Positions 43,725-52,961 are shown, counted from the first letter of the stretch. The stretch: DNA of 64,000 nucleotides from Saccharothrix sp. S26 (GCF_021390395.1 NZ_JAJUWT010000007.1:186001-250000), one strand, 5' to 3'. Numbers and translations are program-made. Notes: generated by a model not told the origin, from the letters alone.

Positions 43725-43904
43725 GCCGTCGGGTCCGGCGCAGCCCCTCGGTGAGCCGGAGCCCGACGGCGGTTCGTGGACCTGCGGCGGGGACGCTCCA
43801 GGGATTGGCGTCCCCTGCCGCAGGTTCCCGTGCGGTCCCGAGGCTCGCGGGGGCAGCGCGGGCGACGGGACCTCACCCGTTCCTGCCAGGGCGCGGTTGG
43901 CAGG
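43725..43904. ncRNA. Four consecutive stable hairpins in a 418-bp gene-free gap (candidate structured RNA)
   Basis: The gap 43594-44011 between two convergent genes has no credible ORF. It contains GCCGTCGGG/CCCGACGGC with inner TCCGGC/GCCGGA; ACCTGCGGCGGGGACGC pairing over 17 bp with one bulged T (43780-43796 with 43808-43825); GGTCCCG/CGGGACC (43834-43872); and CCTGCCA/TGGCAGG (43882-43904). No known riboswitch signature could be matched. It may be an sRNA or an elaborate bidirectional terminator; the strand is unresolved. Confidence 0.45.
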
Positions 43905-44011
43905 ACGGGAGGCCTGGTGATTCGTGCGCGAACATGCGTGAGAAATGAGAAAAGACCAGGTCAGACGGTGTGTAGCCGCGCGTGCTCAGGACACACGGAT
44001 CCCGTCGGACC

Positions 44012-44995
44012 TCAGTCGGGTGACGTGCTGGGCAGCCCGGGAACGCTGCCGGGGGAACGACCGTCGTCCCACCGCTCGGCCGACCACGCGACCAACGGCT
44101 TGAGGTCCGACTGGCCGGCGAGCGACGCGAGCACGCCGCCGCGGTGGCCGCCGCCGCTGTCCGCGCTGCCCGAGGACGCCGTCGGCGCGCTCGGCGCGGG
44201 GGCCTGCTTCGGCGCGGGCGCGGGGGCGCTCGGCTGCGGGGCCTCCCAGACCACCTCGGCGTCCGGGGTGACCTGGGTGGCGGCCTGCGACGGCGCGGCG
44301 ATCGGCGTGAACTGCGCCGGCACGTCCAGCCGCGCCGGCGCGGTCACGGGGACCACGGGCTCCGGCACGGGCGTGCCGGCCTGGGCCGCCGCCTCACGGG
44401 CGGCGGCCTTCGCGGCCACCTTCGCCTCGTACAGCGGGGCGGGCATCGTGTTCGACACCGCGCCCGAGTGGCTGTAGCCGGTGGCGCTGCCGTACTCGCC
44501 GGAACCGTCGGCGTAGCCGTAAGCCGGGTCGGCGTAGCCGTACTCCGGGTCCGAGTAGCCGTACCCGGAGTAGCTCTGCGCCCCGGTGTCGGAGTAGGCG
44601 CCCGGGTCCGGGAAGCGGAAGGACTCCGGCTCGGGCACGACCGACAGCGGGGCCGGGGCGACGGCCACGGCGAGGTCACCCGCGAACAGCTCGACCGCGG
44701 CGGACGACCCGATCGGCTGAGCCGACCCGATCGGCTGAGCGGTGGGCGTGACGGACGCGAACGGCGCGAGCTTCGCCGGCAGGACGTGCTCGACCGCCTG
44801 GTCGACGGCCGCCGACTGCGGCCTGCCGAGCGCGAGGTTCACCACGTCGAGCGGCTTCGCTACCTCGTCCGAGTGGTCTTCACCCGCCGCCGCCACCCCC
44901 GCGCACACGAACCACGCCGCCGCCGCGAACCCGCTGACCGCCAGCGTCCGGAGCAGCAGCGATCCGCCGCGGCGCACCGCGTAGGGAGTTGCCAC
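44012..44995 (-). CDS. Secreted low-complexity Ala/Pro/Tyr-rich protein
   Basis: The 327-residue protein starts at a GTG, with an N-terminal signal or anchor (LLLRTLAVSGFAAAAWFVCA). The rest is low complexity with a Tyr-Gly segment (GYGYSDPEYGYADPAYGYAD) and Ala/Pro-rich tails, plus a short duplication QPIGSAQPIGS. No enzymatic domain is seen. It is likely a cell-surface or spore/hypha-associated protein. A direct repeat 207 bp upstream may regulate it. Confidence 0.68.
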   Translation of the reverse strand: MATPYAVRRGGSLLLRTLAVSGFAAAAWFVCAGVAAAGEDHSDEVAKPLDVVNLALGRPQSAAVDQAVEHVLPAKLAPFASVTPTAQPIGSAQPIGSSAAVELFAGDLAVAVAPAPLSVVPEPESFRFPDPGAYSDTGAQSYSGYGYSDPEYGYADPAYGYADGSGEYGSATGYSHSGAVSNTMPAPLYEAKVAAKAAAREAAAQAGTPVPEPVVPVTAPARLDVPAQFTPIAAPSQAATQVTPDAEVVWEAPQPSAPAPAPKQAPAPSAPTASSGSADSGGGHRGGVLASLAGQSDLKPLVAWSAERWDDGRSPGSVPGLPSTSPD

Positions 44996-45201
44996 TGTGG
45001 ATCACCACCGTTCCGGGGTAAGGCGAACGGGACGGACCGTTCGAGGTCGACGTTCTGCTATGTCTAGCACTGGGAACCGCATTTTCGAACGTTCTCCGGC
45101 GGAACCCACTCGGAAGGGCGGTGCCGTGCGGCTGTCCGTGTTGTCCCACCGGTCCCTGAACACAGTCTGTCGTGTCCACCTGAAGGGGTGACGGCACGAA
45201 A

Positions 45202-45240
45202 TGTCCGGTGTGGACGGCCGGGTGGTGTCCGGTGTGGACG
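45202..45240. promoter_or_regulatory. Direct repeat in the 337-bp gap 44996-45332
   Basis: TGTCCGGTGTGGACG occurs twice (45202-45216 and 45226-45240) with 24 bp between starts. It lies between the low-complexity protein gene and the end of the sigma-partner gene, both on the minus strand. The rest of the gap shows no credible gene; a 93-codon minus-strand frame (45002-45283) lacks coding support. Confidence 0.45.
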
Positions 45241-45332
45241 CCTGACCGGCGACTTCTACCCCAACGATGACGCTCACCCACATGGACGTCCCTCGATCAG
45301 GCGACTAGCAGCGCACAGTGACTCCCGTGCCG

Positions 45333-45752
45333 TCAGGCGACGACCCACGGCGTGGCGTGATCACGGCCCGCACGCCGCACCACGCACCGGACCGGTCCGA
45401 ACGGCACCCGCTCGACGCCGAACCGCCCCACCGCGTCGACCACCGTCCTGGCCGAACCGCCCGGCCACCGCACCACGACCACCGCCGCGCCCCGGACCAC
45501 CCCGTGCACCCGCAGTCCGCCGACCGCGCGGGAGAGCCGCAGGTCGAGCCCGCCGAACACCAGCTCCCGCGTGCCACCGGACACCTCGTCGACCACCGAG
45601 TCCGCCAGCACCGGCATCGGCGTCGCGTCGGAGCGCTCGCCCAGCGCGGCCCACGCCCGGACCGCCAGCGACGCCGGCGCGGGGTCGAGCGCGTCCACCG
45701 CGGCGGCCAGCGCGTCGAGCAGGTGGCGGTCGGTGCCCGTCGAGCCGATCAC
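45333..45752 (-). CDS. Hypothetical partner of the ECF sigma factor
   Basis: The 139-residue protein has a helical N-terminus (DRHLLDALAAAVDALDPAP) and a beta-rich C-terminus (LVFGGLDLRLSRAVGG, then AVVVVRWPGG). No transmembrane segment or zinc motif of known anti-sigma factors is present. Its GTG overlaps the sigma-factor stop (GTGA), so both are made together. A regulatory role on the sigma factor is an inference from the coupling. Confidence 0.7.
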   Translation of the reverse strand: MIGSTGTDRHLLDALAAAVDALDPAPASLAVRAWAALGERSDATPMPVLADSVVDEVSGGTRELVFGGLDLRLSRAVGGLRVHGVVRGAAVVVVRWPGGSARTVVDAVGRFGVERVPFGPVRCVVRRAGRDHATPWVVA

Positions 45753-46288
45753 CGGACCACGCCCAGCCGCCGGCGCAGCAGCTCCAGGCACCGGCCGCGG
45801 GTCGCGCCCAGGCTGTTCACCGGGATCCCGACCGCCTCCGCCACCTGCGTGAACGACAGCTCCGGCGCGAACGCCGCCAACCGCAGGATCTCCCGGCACC
45901 GGTCGGTCAACGTCGCGTACGCGCGCCACAGCCCGTCGTCACGGCCCAGCGCCACCTCCTCGGGCGTCGGCCCCGAATCGGGGGCGCTCGCCGCCCACGG
46001 GTCCAGTGGCGCTTCCCGACCGCGCAGCCGCAGCACGGCCAGCGTCTCGCGCCGGGTGGTGGTGACCAGCCACGCGCCCAGCCGCTCCGGCCGCCGGATG
46101 CGGGACAGGTTCTCCGCCAGCGCCAGCCAGGTGGCCTGGCAGACGTCGGCCGCGTCCTCCGGGGCCAGCCGGTGCGAGCGGGGCACCGCCCAGACCAGGC
46201 GCACGTACCGGCGGACGATCTCGTGCCACGCGGCGGCGTCACCGCGACCGGCGCGCACCAGCAGCTCTGTGTTGTCGCACTCTCGCAT
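45749..46288 (-). CDS. ECF sigma factor
   Basis: The 179-residue protein has region 2 (GDAAAWHEIVRRYVRLVWAV, then DAADVCQATWLALAENL) and region 4 (CREILRLAAFAPELSFTQVA, then IPVNSLGATRGRCLELLRR). This is a typical ECF sigma-70 layout. The ATG of MRECDNTEL is chosen; a GTG 15 nt earlier is possible. The only co-operonic gene is the 139-residue protein, not a standard anti-sigma factor. Confidence 0.88.
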   Translation of the reverse strand: MRECDNTELLVRAGRGDAAAWHEIVRRYVRLVWAVPRSHRLAPEDAADVCQATWLALAENLSRIRRPERLGAWLVTTTRRETLAVLRLRGREAPLDPWAASAPDSGPTPEEVALGRDDGLWRAYATLTDRCREILRLAAFAPELSFTQVAEAVGIPVNSLGATRGRCLELLRRRLGVVR

Positions 46289-46376
46289 GCCCAGTGAGAG
46301 CACCGGGTCTGACCTGGGGATACCGCTGCCGCACGATGGTGTGGTCGGGGGAACCGGTGATCGTTGCCGCGCGTCG

Positions 46377-48554
46377 CTACTCGGTTCGCAGCACGGCCGG
46401 GCGGATGGCCGAGCGCAGCGCGGGCAGCGTGCACAGCGACACCACGAGCACGACGACCGCCGCCGCGGCGACCGTGGTGGCGATCTCGGTCCAGTCGACG
46501 CGGAACCGGCCGGCGGGTGCGACGAGCCACGCGGTGCCGAGTCCGACCGGGATGGCCAGCGCGATGCCGAGCGCCGCGGGGATGGCCGACTGCCACAGCG
46601 CGGACACGGCGAGCACCCTCGGCGGCACGCCGTTCGCGGCCAGCACCGCCGTGGGGCGGCGGCGTTCGAAGACCTGGTCCACGGCCGCCGCCGCGAGGCC
46701 GATCACGGCCAGCAGGGTCAGCAGCACCGAGCCGCCGATGACGCCGCTGCGCAGGGACGTGAACAGCTCGACCTGCCCGGCCTCGACCTGGCGGCGCAGC
46801 GTGACGCCGCGGTCGGCGCGGCCGGTGGCGGCCAGCAGGCGGTCGCCGAACGAGGAGTCCGGGTCGCCCCGCACGACGAGCTCCGTCGGGGGCAGGGAGG
46901 CCAGCACGGGATCGGCTCCTCCGGCCACGACGAGCCCCCACAGGTCGCCGGTCGCCTCCCGGTAGCGCGGCACGACCCAGTCCTGCCCGTTGATCCGCAG
47001 CTTCGTGCCCGGCTCCGGCTTCGCCGTCGGGTCCACCAGGTAGGCCGCGCCGGTCACGCAGTCGTGGACGCCGAGGCGTTCGGCGATCTCGACGCAGTCG
47101 GTGCTGGTGACGACCACGCGGTCGGCCACGTGCACGCGCACCTCGCTGACCTGCCGCACGCCGCCGACCAGGGCGATCGCCTCCTCCAGCGGCCGCACCG
47201 GCGTGCGCGGCGGCAGGTTGAGCACCCAGCGGTCCGGCGCGTCCGACGGCGGCGCGGCGGTGAACTGGGCCGCCACGCCGAGCAGGACCTGCAACGTCAA
47301 CGAGCCGGTCAGCACCACCACGACCCCGGACAGCACGCGGGGCGTGCCCGAGTCGAACCGCAGGGTGCGCAGGGCGAGCAGCGGCGCGATGCCGTCGGGT
47401 TCGACGCGGTGCGCGACCTGGCCGACCAGCCACGGCAGCACCGCGCCCGTGCCCGCCAGGACCAGCGCGATGCCCACGCCGAGCCCGATCGCCGGCCGCG
47501 CGTCGGACATCACCTCCCAGTAGCCGCCGACGGCCGAGGTGGCCAGGATCGCCGCCGCGCCCGCGCCGATCAGCGCGAACCGCCACCACGCGCGGTGCCG
47601 GGGCAGTTCGACGGCGCGGGACAGGCCGAGCGGGCCCACGTCCTCCGTGCGCAGGGCCAGCAGCGCGGACACGACCGCGACCACCGGCACGCCCACCGCG
47701 ATCACCGCGCCCAGCAGCGGGTCGGGCAGCAGGTCGGTGGGGAAGAAGCCGACCCCCTCGACCTCGATGAACCGGGCGAGCGGCCGGGCGGCGAAGAACA
47801 GCGCCACGCCGACGAACAGCCCGAGCACGGCCCCGGTCAGCGTCTCGCCGCTGGCGATCCAGCGGAGCTGCGTGCGGGAGGCGCCGACCAGCCGGATCGC
47901 GGCCAGGCGCTGCCCGCGTCCGGTCGCGCCCAGGCGGGTGGCGACCAGGACGAAGATGCCGAGGGGCACGAGCAGGGCGCTGATCGCGGCGACCATCAGC
48001 AGCCGGTAGATCGGCAGCAGGGTGGCGGGCGGCTGGTCGCTGCCGAACCCGGCGGCGGGCTGGGCGCCGTCGTGGTGGGCGTCGGGCAGGCCCGCGTAGA
48101 AGATCAGGGACTTCGGCCTGGGCAGGCCCGCGTCGGCGATCACGCCGATGACGCTCTCCGGGAAGCGGGCGCGGACCGACTCGTCGGTGCGCATCAGGTC
48201 GAGCAGCTCGGGTGAGACGACCAGCTCGCCCGGTCCCGGGATGCGGCCGACGCCGGGCGGCGCGGGCGCGTCGGGCGCGGTGGCGGCCAGCTCCACGCCG
48301 GTGATCAGGCGGCCCTGCCACGACACGCTCACGTGCCGGGCCTTGAGCTTCGGGTTCGCCGTCGCCGGGTCGAGGGACGCGGCCTGGACGCGGTGCGACT
48401 TGGCCTCCCGCGCGGGGCCGATCGAGGCGGCCAGCAGCAGGACGGTGACGCCGAGGCCGACGCCGGCGGCGGTGAGCGCCAACCTGGCCCACGACGTCCG
48501 GCTGCCCCCGACCGCCAGCCGGATGCCGAGGACCAGGTCGGCCGCCCACCTCAT
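46377..48554 (-). CDS. FtsX-like ABC transporter permease (first paralogue)
   Basis: The 725-residue protein has an N-terminal transmembrane helix, an extracytoplasmic domain, and two FtsX-type blocks: one near residues 180-310 (ATRLGATGRGQRLAAIRLVG) and one at the C-terminus (AAAVDQVFERRRPTAVLAAN). It lies downstream of a similar permease and one ATPase gene. There is no ATPase next to it, so it likely pairs with the shared ATPase. Substrate could be a peptide, lipid or antibiotic. Confidence 0.85.
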   Translation of the reverse strand: MRWAADLVLGIRLAVGGSRTSWARLALTAAGVGLGVTVLLLAASIGPAREAKSHRVQAASLDPATANPKLKARHVSVSWQGRLITGVELAATAPDAPAPPGVGRIPGPGELVVSPELLDLMRTDESVRARFPESVIGVIADAGLPRPKSLIFYAGLPDAHHDGAQPAAGFGSDQPPATLLPIYRLLMVAAISALLVPLGIFVLVATRLGATGRGQRLAAIRLVGASRTQLRWIASGETLTGAVLGLFVGVALFFAARPLARFIEVEGVGFFPTDLLPDPLLGAVIAVGVPVVAVVSALLALRTEDVGPLGLSRAVELPRHRAWWRFALIGAGAAAILATSAVGGYWEVMSDARPAIGLGVGIALVLAGTGAVLPWLVGQVAHRVEPDGIAPLLALRTLRFDSGTPRVLSGVVVVLTGSLTLQVLLGVAAQFTAAPPSDAPDRWVLNLPPRTPVRPLEEAIALVGGVRQVSEVRVHVADRVVVTSTDCVEIAERLGVHDCVTGAAYLVDPTAKPEPGTKLRINGQDWVVPRYREATGDLWGLVVAGGADPVLASLPPTELVVRGDPDSSFGDRLLAATGRADRGVTLRRQVEAGQVELFTSLRSGVIGGSVLLTLLAVIGLAAAAVDQVFERRRPTAVLAANGVPPRVLAVSALWQSAIPAALGIALAIPVGLGTAWLVAPAGRFRVDWTEIATTVAAAAVVVLVVSLCTLPALRSAIRPAVLRTE

Positions 48555-48734
48555 CGGACCACGCCCCGGGCGCTGCGGCCACCCGTGCGGGCGACGTGGT
48601 CGGGGCGGTGCGGAAATGGGGTCACATCTCTTCAGACGTCTCGGGGAGCCGTCGCGTGGCTTCGGTGGGCCGAGTTCGGGTGACGTCGCCGCCCCGGGCT
48701 TGGGGGCGTCAGGGGCGGCGACGTCCGCCTCGAC

Positions 48735-51044
48735 CTACTCCGAGCGCAGGCCGAGGGCTCCGGTGGCCCGTCGCAGGGACGGCAGCGACAGCAGGGTCAC
48801 GACCACGACCATCATCGCGGCGGCGGCGCTGAGCACGCCGATGCCCGGCCAGTCGAGCACGATCGGCTGGGAGATGATCCGCAGCAGCAGCACGGCCAGG
48901 CCACCACCCACGCCGACGGCCACGACCAGCGCCAGCAGCAGCGGCACGGCGTTCTGCCAGAGCAGGGACCGGCCCAGCGCGCCACGTGGCACACCGCTGG
49001 CGGCCAGCACGGCCAGCGGACGCCTGCGTTCGCGGACCTGCTCCAGCGCGAGCACGAGCAGGCTCGCCCCGGCCAGCATGAGCGTGAGCAGCGAGCCGGC
49101 CAGCAGCGCCTGCCGGATGCTCTGGAACTCCTTGACCCGGTCCGACACGTCGACCTCGCCGAAGTACGACGTGTAGGCCCGCCACGTCATCGGGGCCAGG
49201 GCGTTGCGGACGTGCTCGGCGATGTCCGGCTGGTCCGGGTCGACCCCCACGAGCACCCGGGTGAAGCCCACCTCGGCGGGCAGGTCCGCCACCAGCGACG
49301 GCGTGACGATCAGCCCGGAGACCTTCATCGGGTCGTCCTCCGGCCCGACGACCTCGGTGAACGCGGGCACCGTCCACGGCAGGCTCGGTTCCTGCTCCTG
49401 GTCGCTCGCGAACACCTTGACCGGCCGTCCCGGGTCGACCTTCGGGTGCCCGGCCCGCGGCCCCGACGACGAGGCGACGTGGAACGAGTCGCCCTCCGCG
49501 CAGCTCGGCAGCGTCGCCACCGTCCGCAGCACCTCGCACGTGCCGACCGTCGCCGAGAAGTAGTCCTCGCCCGACTTGAACGCCACGGTCCGCAGCGGGT
49601 GCACCCGCTCGACGCCGACCGACCTGCGCAACAGGCCCAGGGTCTGCTCGGTCAGCTCCGGCGTCGTCTGCTGGAGGCTGACCGTGAGGCGGCCCCGGTC
49701 CACCTCGGGGGCCGGCTGGTCCATGACCTGGCTCTCCGCGCTGGCCATCACCGATTGCAGGGCGATCCCACCCGCCAGGACCACGGCAACGCCACCGACC
49801 ACGCGGGCGGCCGTGCCGCTCTCCATCTGGAGCCTGCGGATCGCGAGCTGCCACGACGGCGCGCCGCCGCGCAGCCGGCCCACGGTGCGCTCGACCACCC
49901 ACGGCAGCAGCACCGGGATGCCCAGCAGCAGCAGGATGATCCCGGAGATGACGATCTCGGCGGACCCGCTGCTCACCGTGCCGCCGAACGCGCCCGCCTG
50001 CGTCAGCAGCGCCGCCGCGCCGAGCGCGATCGGCACCAGCCGCCACCACAGCACCCGGCGCACCGGCTTCGTCCGCCGCACCACGCCCAGCGGCTCGATC
50101 ACCGTGCGGCGCATCGCGACGACCGCGGTCACCACGGCCATGACCGGCACCAGCACGGCGATCAGCACCGCGAGCGGCGCGGTCGGGGTCAGGTCGCTGA
50201 CGAACACGCTGACGCCCAGCAGTTGGATCTCGGCCACGAACCGCCGGGTGGCGAAGAACACCATCGCGCCGACGGCCAGGCCGACCACCGCGCCCAGCAG
50301 CGCCTCGCCCGCCGCGATCCGCCGCACCCGCTGCGCGCCCGCGCCGACCAGCCGCAACGCCGCCAGCCTGCGGTCGCGTTCGGCGCCCGCCAACCGGGTC
50401 GTGATGCCGACGAACACCAGCACCGGGAACAGCAGCGCGACCACGCCGACCATGATCAGCACGGACAGGATCGGGTCGAGCTCGCGGTCGTGCCGCTGGC
50501 CGCCGAAGGCCCTGATCGGGTCGCCCGCGTCCTCGGTCAGGCTCGCGTCACCGGCGTAGAACACCAGGTCCTGCGGCGCGTTCAGGCCGTCCTGGCCGAT
50601 CGTGCCGATCACCCGCTGCGGGAACCGTTCCCGCAGCAGCTCGCCCTCCGGCGAGGCCATCAGCTCCGCCAGCGCGGGCGACACGAAGATCTCGCCGTCG
50701 TCGGGCACCTTCGACGTGCCCGGTCGCACCGGCGCGTCCGGCCCGGTCGCCTTCACGAACCGGCCCGTGATCGAGCGGCCGTGGTAGGTGGTGTTCCAGA
50801 ACGTCGAGTACAGCACGTCGCCGGAGGCCGCCTCGCCACCAGCGGGCTCACCGCCCGCGGGCTCGACCGCGGCCTGCCGCTCGGCGCGTTCGGCCAGCAC
50901 CGTCGGCACCGAGGAGGCGGCCAGCAGCACGGCCACCCCGATGCCGATGCCCGCGCCGGTGAGCGCGAGCCGCACCCAGGACGCGCGCCCGCCGCCCAGC
51001 GCGAGCCGCACGCCGAGCACGAGGTCGGTGAACCACCGCGTCAC
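48735..51044 (-). CDS. FtsX-like ABC transporter permease (second paralogue)
   Basis: The 769-residue protein has the same architecture as the neighbouring permease: N-terminal helix, extracytoplasmic domain, FtsX block with ITTRLAGAERDRRLAALRLV and a C-terminal block with LALEQVRERRRPLAVLAASG. The GTG start overlaps the ATPase stop (GTGA), which excludes a longer frame. Two paralogous permeases with one ATPase suggest a heteromeric exporter. Confidence 0.87.
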   Translation of the reverse strand: MTRWFTDLVLGVRLALGGGRASWVRLALTGAGIGIGVAVLLAASSVPTVLAERAERQAAVEPAGGEPAGGEAASGDVLYSTFWNTTYHGRSITGRFVKATGPDAPVRPGTSKVPDDGEIFVSPALAELMASPEGELLRERFPQRVIGTIGQDGLNAPQDLVFYAGDASLTEDAGDPIRAFGGQRHDRELDPILSVLIMVGVVALLFPVLVFVGITTRLAGAERDRRLAALRLVGAGAQRVRRIAAGEALLGAVVGLAVGAMVFFATRRFVAEIQLLGVSVFVSDLTPTAPLAVLIAVLVPVMAVVTAVVAMRRTVIEPLGVVRRTKPVRRVLWWRLVPIALGAAALLTQAGAFGGTVSSGSAEIVISGIILLLLGIPVLLPWVVERTVGRLRGGAPSWQLAIRRLQMESGTAARVVGGVAVVLAGGIALQSVMASAESQVMDQPAPEVDRGRLTVSLQQTTPELTEQTLGLLRRSVGVERVHPLRTVAFKSGEDYFSATVGTCEVLRTVATLPSCAEGDSFHVASSSGPRAGHPKVDPGRPVKVFASDQEQEPSLPWTVPAFTEVVGPEDDPMKVSGLIVTPSLVADLPAEVGFTRVLVGVDPDQPDIAEHVRNALAPMTWRAYTSYFGEVDVSDRVKEFQSIRQALLAGSLLTLMLAGASLLVLALEQVRERRRPLAVLAASGVPRGALGRSLLWQNAVPLLLALVVAVGVGGGLAVLLLRIISQPIVLDWPGIGVLSAAAAMMVVVVTLLSLPSLRRATGALGLRSE

Positions 51045-51751
51045 GTGACCGGCTCCATCTCGCGGGACCGGCCGTCGCGCACCACGACCTCGCGGTCGGA
51101 GTAGGCCGCCACCCGCGCCTCGTGCGTCACCAGCACCACCGCCGCGTTGGTCTCCTTCGCCGCGGTGACCAGCAGTTGCATCACGCGTTCGCCGTTGAGC
51201 GAGTCGAGCGCGCCCGTCGGTTCGTCGGCGAACACCACGCGCGGTCCCGTGACCAGGGCCCGGGCCACGGCCACCCGCTGGCCCTGGCCGCCGGAGGTCT
51301 CGCCGGGGCGCTTGTCGGCGACGTCGGCGACCTCCAGCCGCTCCAGCCACTCGCGGGCCCGCGACTCGGCCTCCTTGCGCTTGACCGAACCCAGCCGCAG
51401 CGGCAGCGCCACGTTCTCCAGGCAGCTCAGCTCCGGCACGAGCTGGCCGAACTGGAACACGAACCCGAAGTCCGTGCGCCGCAGCTCGCTGCGCGCGCCG
51501 TCGCCCATCGCGCTGAGCTCCACGTCGCGGTAGCGGACCGTGCCGCGGTCGGGGGTGAGGATGCCGGCCAGGCAGTGCAGCAGGGTGGACTTGCCGGAGC
51601 CCGACGGGCCCATCACGGCCACCACCTCGCCCGCGCGCACGCGCAGGCCGGCGCCGTCCAACGCGGGCGTCGGGCCGAACGACTTGTGCAGGTCGACGGC
51701 TTCCAACAGGGCCCTGGCCCCGTCCGCGCCGGTGGTCGGGTCGCCGCTCAT
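51041..51751 (-). CDS. ABC transporter ATP-binding protein (LolD/MacB type)
   Basis: The 236-residue ATPase has Walker A GPSGSGKST, signature TSGGQGQRVAVARAL, Walker B VVFADEP and GALDS. The signature has Thr in place of the usual Leu. It overlaps the PadR gene upstream (ATGA) and the permease downstream (GTGA), so regulator, ATPase and permease are one coupled unit. Confidence 0.93.
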   Translation of the reverse strand: MSGDPTTGADGARALLEAVDLHKSFGPTPALDGAGLRVRAGEVVAVMGPSGSGKSTLLHCLAGILTPDRGTVRYRDVELSAMGDGARSELRRTDFGFVFQFGQLVPELSCLENVALPLRLGSVKRKEAESRAREWLERLEVADVADKRPGETSGGQGQRVAVARALVTGPRVVFADEPTGALDSLNGERVMQLLVTAAKETNAAVVLVTHEARVAAYSDREVVVRDGRSREMEPVT

Positions 51752-52272
51752 CGCGTCACCGCCGTCTTGAGCTGGCCGAGGCGCGCGGCGGTGAGCTCCA
51801 GCCAGCGCAGGTCGGCTTCGAGGTGGAACAGGGCGTGGTCGCAGATCAGCTGGTCGGCGAGGTCGCCCGCCGCCTTGCGCTTGGTCAGCTCGCGCATCGT
51901 CTTGAGGTGGGCGGCGCGCTGGACGTCGAGCACCTCGTCGGCGCTGCGACCGGACAGCAGGGCGAGCACGACCTTCGCGTACAGCGTGTTCTGCAGGTAG
52001 GGCTCCGGCTTCTCCGGCGTGCCCAGCCAGTGCTCGACGTCCGTGACGCCGGCGTCGGTGATGGCGTACCGCTTGCGCTCCGGTCCGTCGCCCGCCTCGA
52101 CGCCCGCCTCCTCGACGAGGCCGTTGCGCAGCAGGCGCGAGAGCGTGGTGTAGACCTGCCCGTAGTGCAACGGGCGGTCGTGGCCGAAGCGCTCGTCGTA
52201 GGCCTTCTTGAGGTCGTAACCGTGTCGGGGGCCCTTTTCGAGCAAGCCCAGCAGGGTGTGTCCGATCGACAT
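51748..52272 (-). CDS. PadR-family transcriptional regulator
   Basis: The 174-residue protein has the PadR winged helix (LLGLLEKGPRHGYDLKKAYD, then GQVYTTLSRLLRNGLVEEAG) and a C-terminal helical dimerisation domain, i.e. a PadR-s2 layout. PadR proteins sense small molecules and repress adjacent exporters. The ATG of MSIGHTLLG has TATAGT 7 nt upstream and a palindrome overlapping the promoter, so autorepression is likely. Confidence 0.92.
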   Translation of the reverse strand: MSIGHTLLGLLEKGPRHGYDLKKAYDERFGHDRPLHYGQVYTTLSRLLRNGLVEEAGVEAGDGPERKRYAITDAGVTDVEHWLGTPEKPEPYLQNTLYAKVVLALLSGRSADEVLDVQRAAHLKTMRELTKRKAAGDLADQLICDHALFHLEADLRWLELTAARLGQLKTAVTR

Positions 52273-52281
52273 GAGAGGGAC

Positions 52282-52301
52282 TATACACACGGTGTATACA
52301 C
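52282..52301. promoter_or_regulatory. PadR operator
   Basis: TATACACACGGTGTATA (7-bp arms TATACAC and GTGTATA) overlaps the perfect palindrome GTGTATACAC. ATAC and GTAT boxes are typical of PadR sites. The region includes the -10 candidate of the padR gene. Confidence 0.7.
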
Positions 52302-52424
52302 CGGGTTCATAGCCCGATCGGCGCAGCGGGACCACTGGTCCGAACGGGCACTCGGGCTAACCGATCACGGTGGTATGACGGTTACTTCGCCACATCGGGG
52401 GTCGGCGACGCCTACAGTGGAGGG

Positions 52425-52961
52425 GTGACTGGTCTGGCGGCCGGCTGGGACCACGCGGCTTTCACGCAGGGTCGAGCCGGCGATGCGGAACACGATGTGG
52501 AGCTGCTGCTCGCTTTCCTGAACACCCGAGACCTCGAGCTCGGCACGGACGTCCTGGACAGCGCCGCCGCCTGGCGCGCGTGGGTCGCCGAACGCGGCCT
52601 GGGCCGGGCGGGTGATCCCGACGAGGTCCGCGCCGCCCGCACCTGCCTGCGGGCCTCGCTGGGTGAACGGCACGACGGACCCGATCCCACCCCCGTCGCG
52701 GGCTTCATCCGCGTCGACCTCAGCCACGGCGTGCCGACGATGTCCGCCACCGACGCCCTCGGCGCGGTGCTCGGCGCGGCGGCGCGGCTGGTCGTGCTCG
52801 GGTCGTGGGAGCGGTTCAAGATCTGCCAGGCGGACGACTGCCGGTGGGCGTTCTTCGACCGCTCGCGCAACCGTTCGCGCACCTGGTGCTCGATGCAGAC
52901 GTGCGGCAACCGCGAGAAGGCGCGCAACTGGCGGGAACGCCGCGCGCTGAGCATGACCTGA
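52425..52961 (+). CDS. CGNR zinc-finger protein
   Basis: The 178-residue protein has an ABATE-like N-terminal domain (DVELLLAFLNTRDLELGTD) and the C-terminal CGNR zinc finger CQADDCRWAFFDRSRN followed by WCSMQTCGNREKARN. These are actinobacterial transcription factors that respond to stress or small molecules. The GTG is 6 nt after TACAGT, consistent with a leaderless transcript. Its stop codon lies in the outer arm of repeat copy C. Confidence 0.9.
   Translation: MTGLAAGWDHAAFTQGRAGDAEHDVELLLAFLNTRDLELGTDVLDSAAAWRAWVAERGLGRAGDPDEVRAARTCLRASLGERHDGPDPTPVAGFIRVDLSHGVPTMSATDALGAVLGAAARLVVLGSWERFKICQADDCRWAFFDRSRNRSRTWCSMQTCGNREKARNWRERRALSMT

Noticed and set aside
43725..43904. Known riboswitch (cobalamin, TPP, c-di-AMP, SAM)
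   Set aside because: None of the conserved signature strings I know for these classes are present, and no plus-strand gene follows.
45002..45283. A 93-codon minus-strand frame in the gap before the low-complexity gene
   Set aside because: It lacks a ribosome site and coding-like composition, and contains the direct repeat.
45318..48215. A 965-codon open frame on the plus strand
   Set aside because: It runs antisense through the sigma factor and permease genes and has His/Arg/Gln-rich shadow composition.
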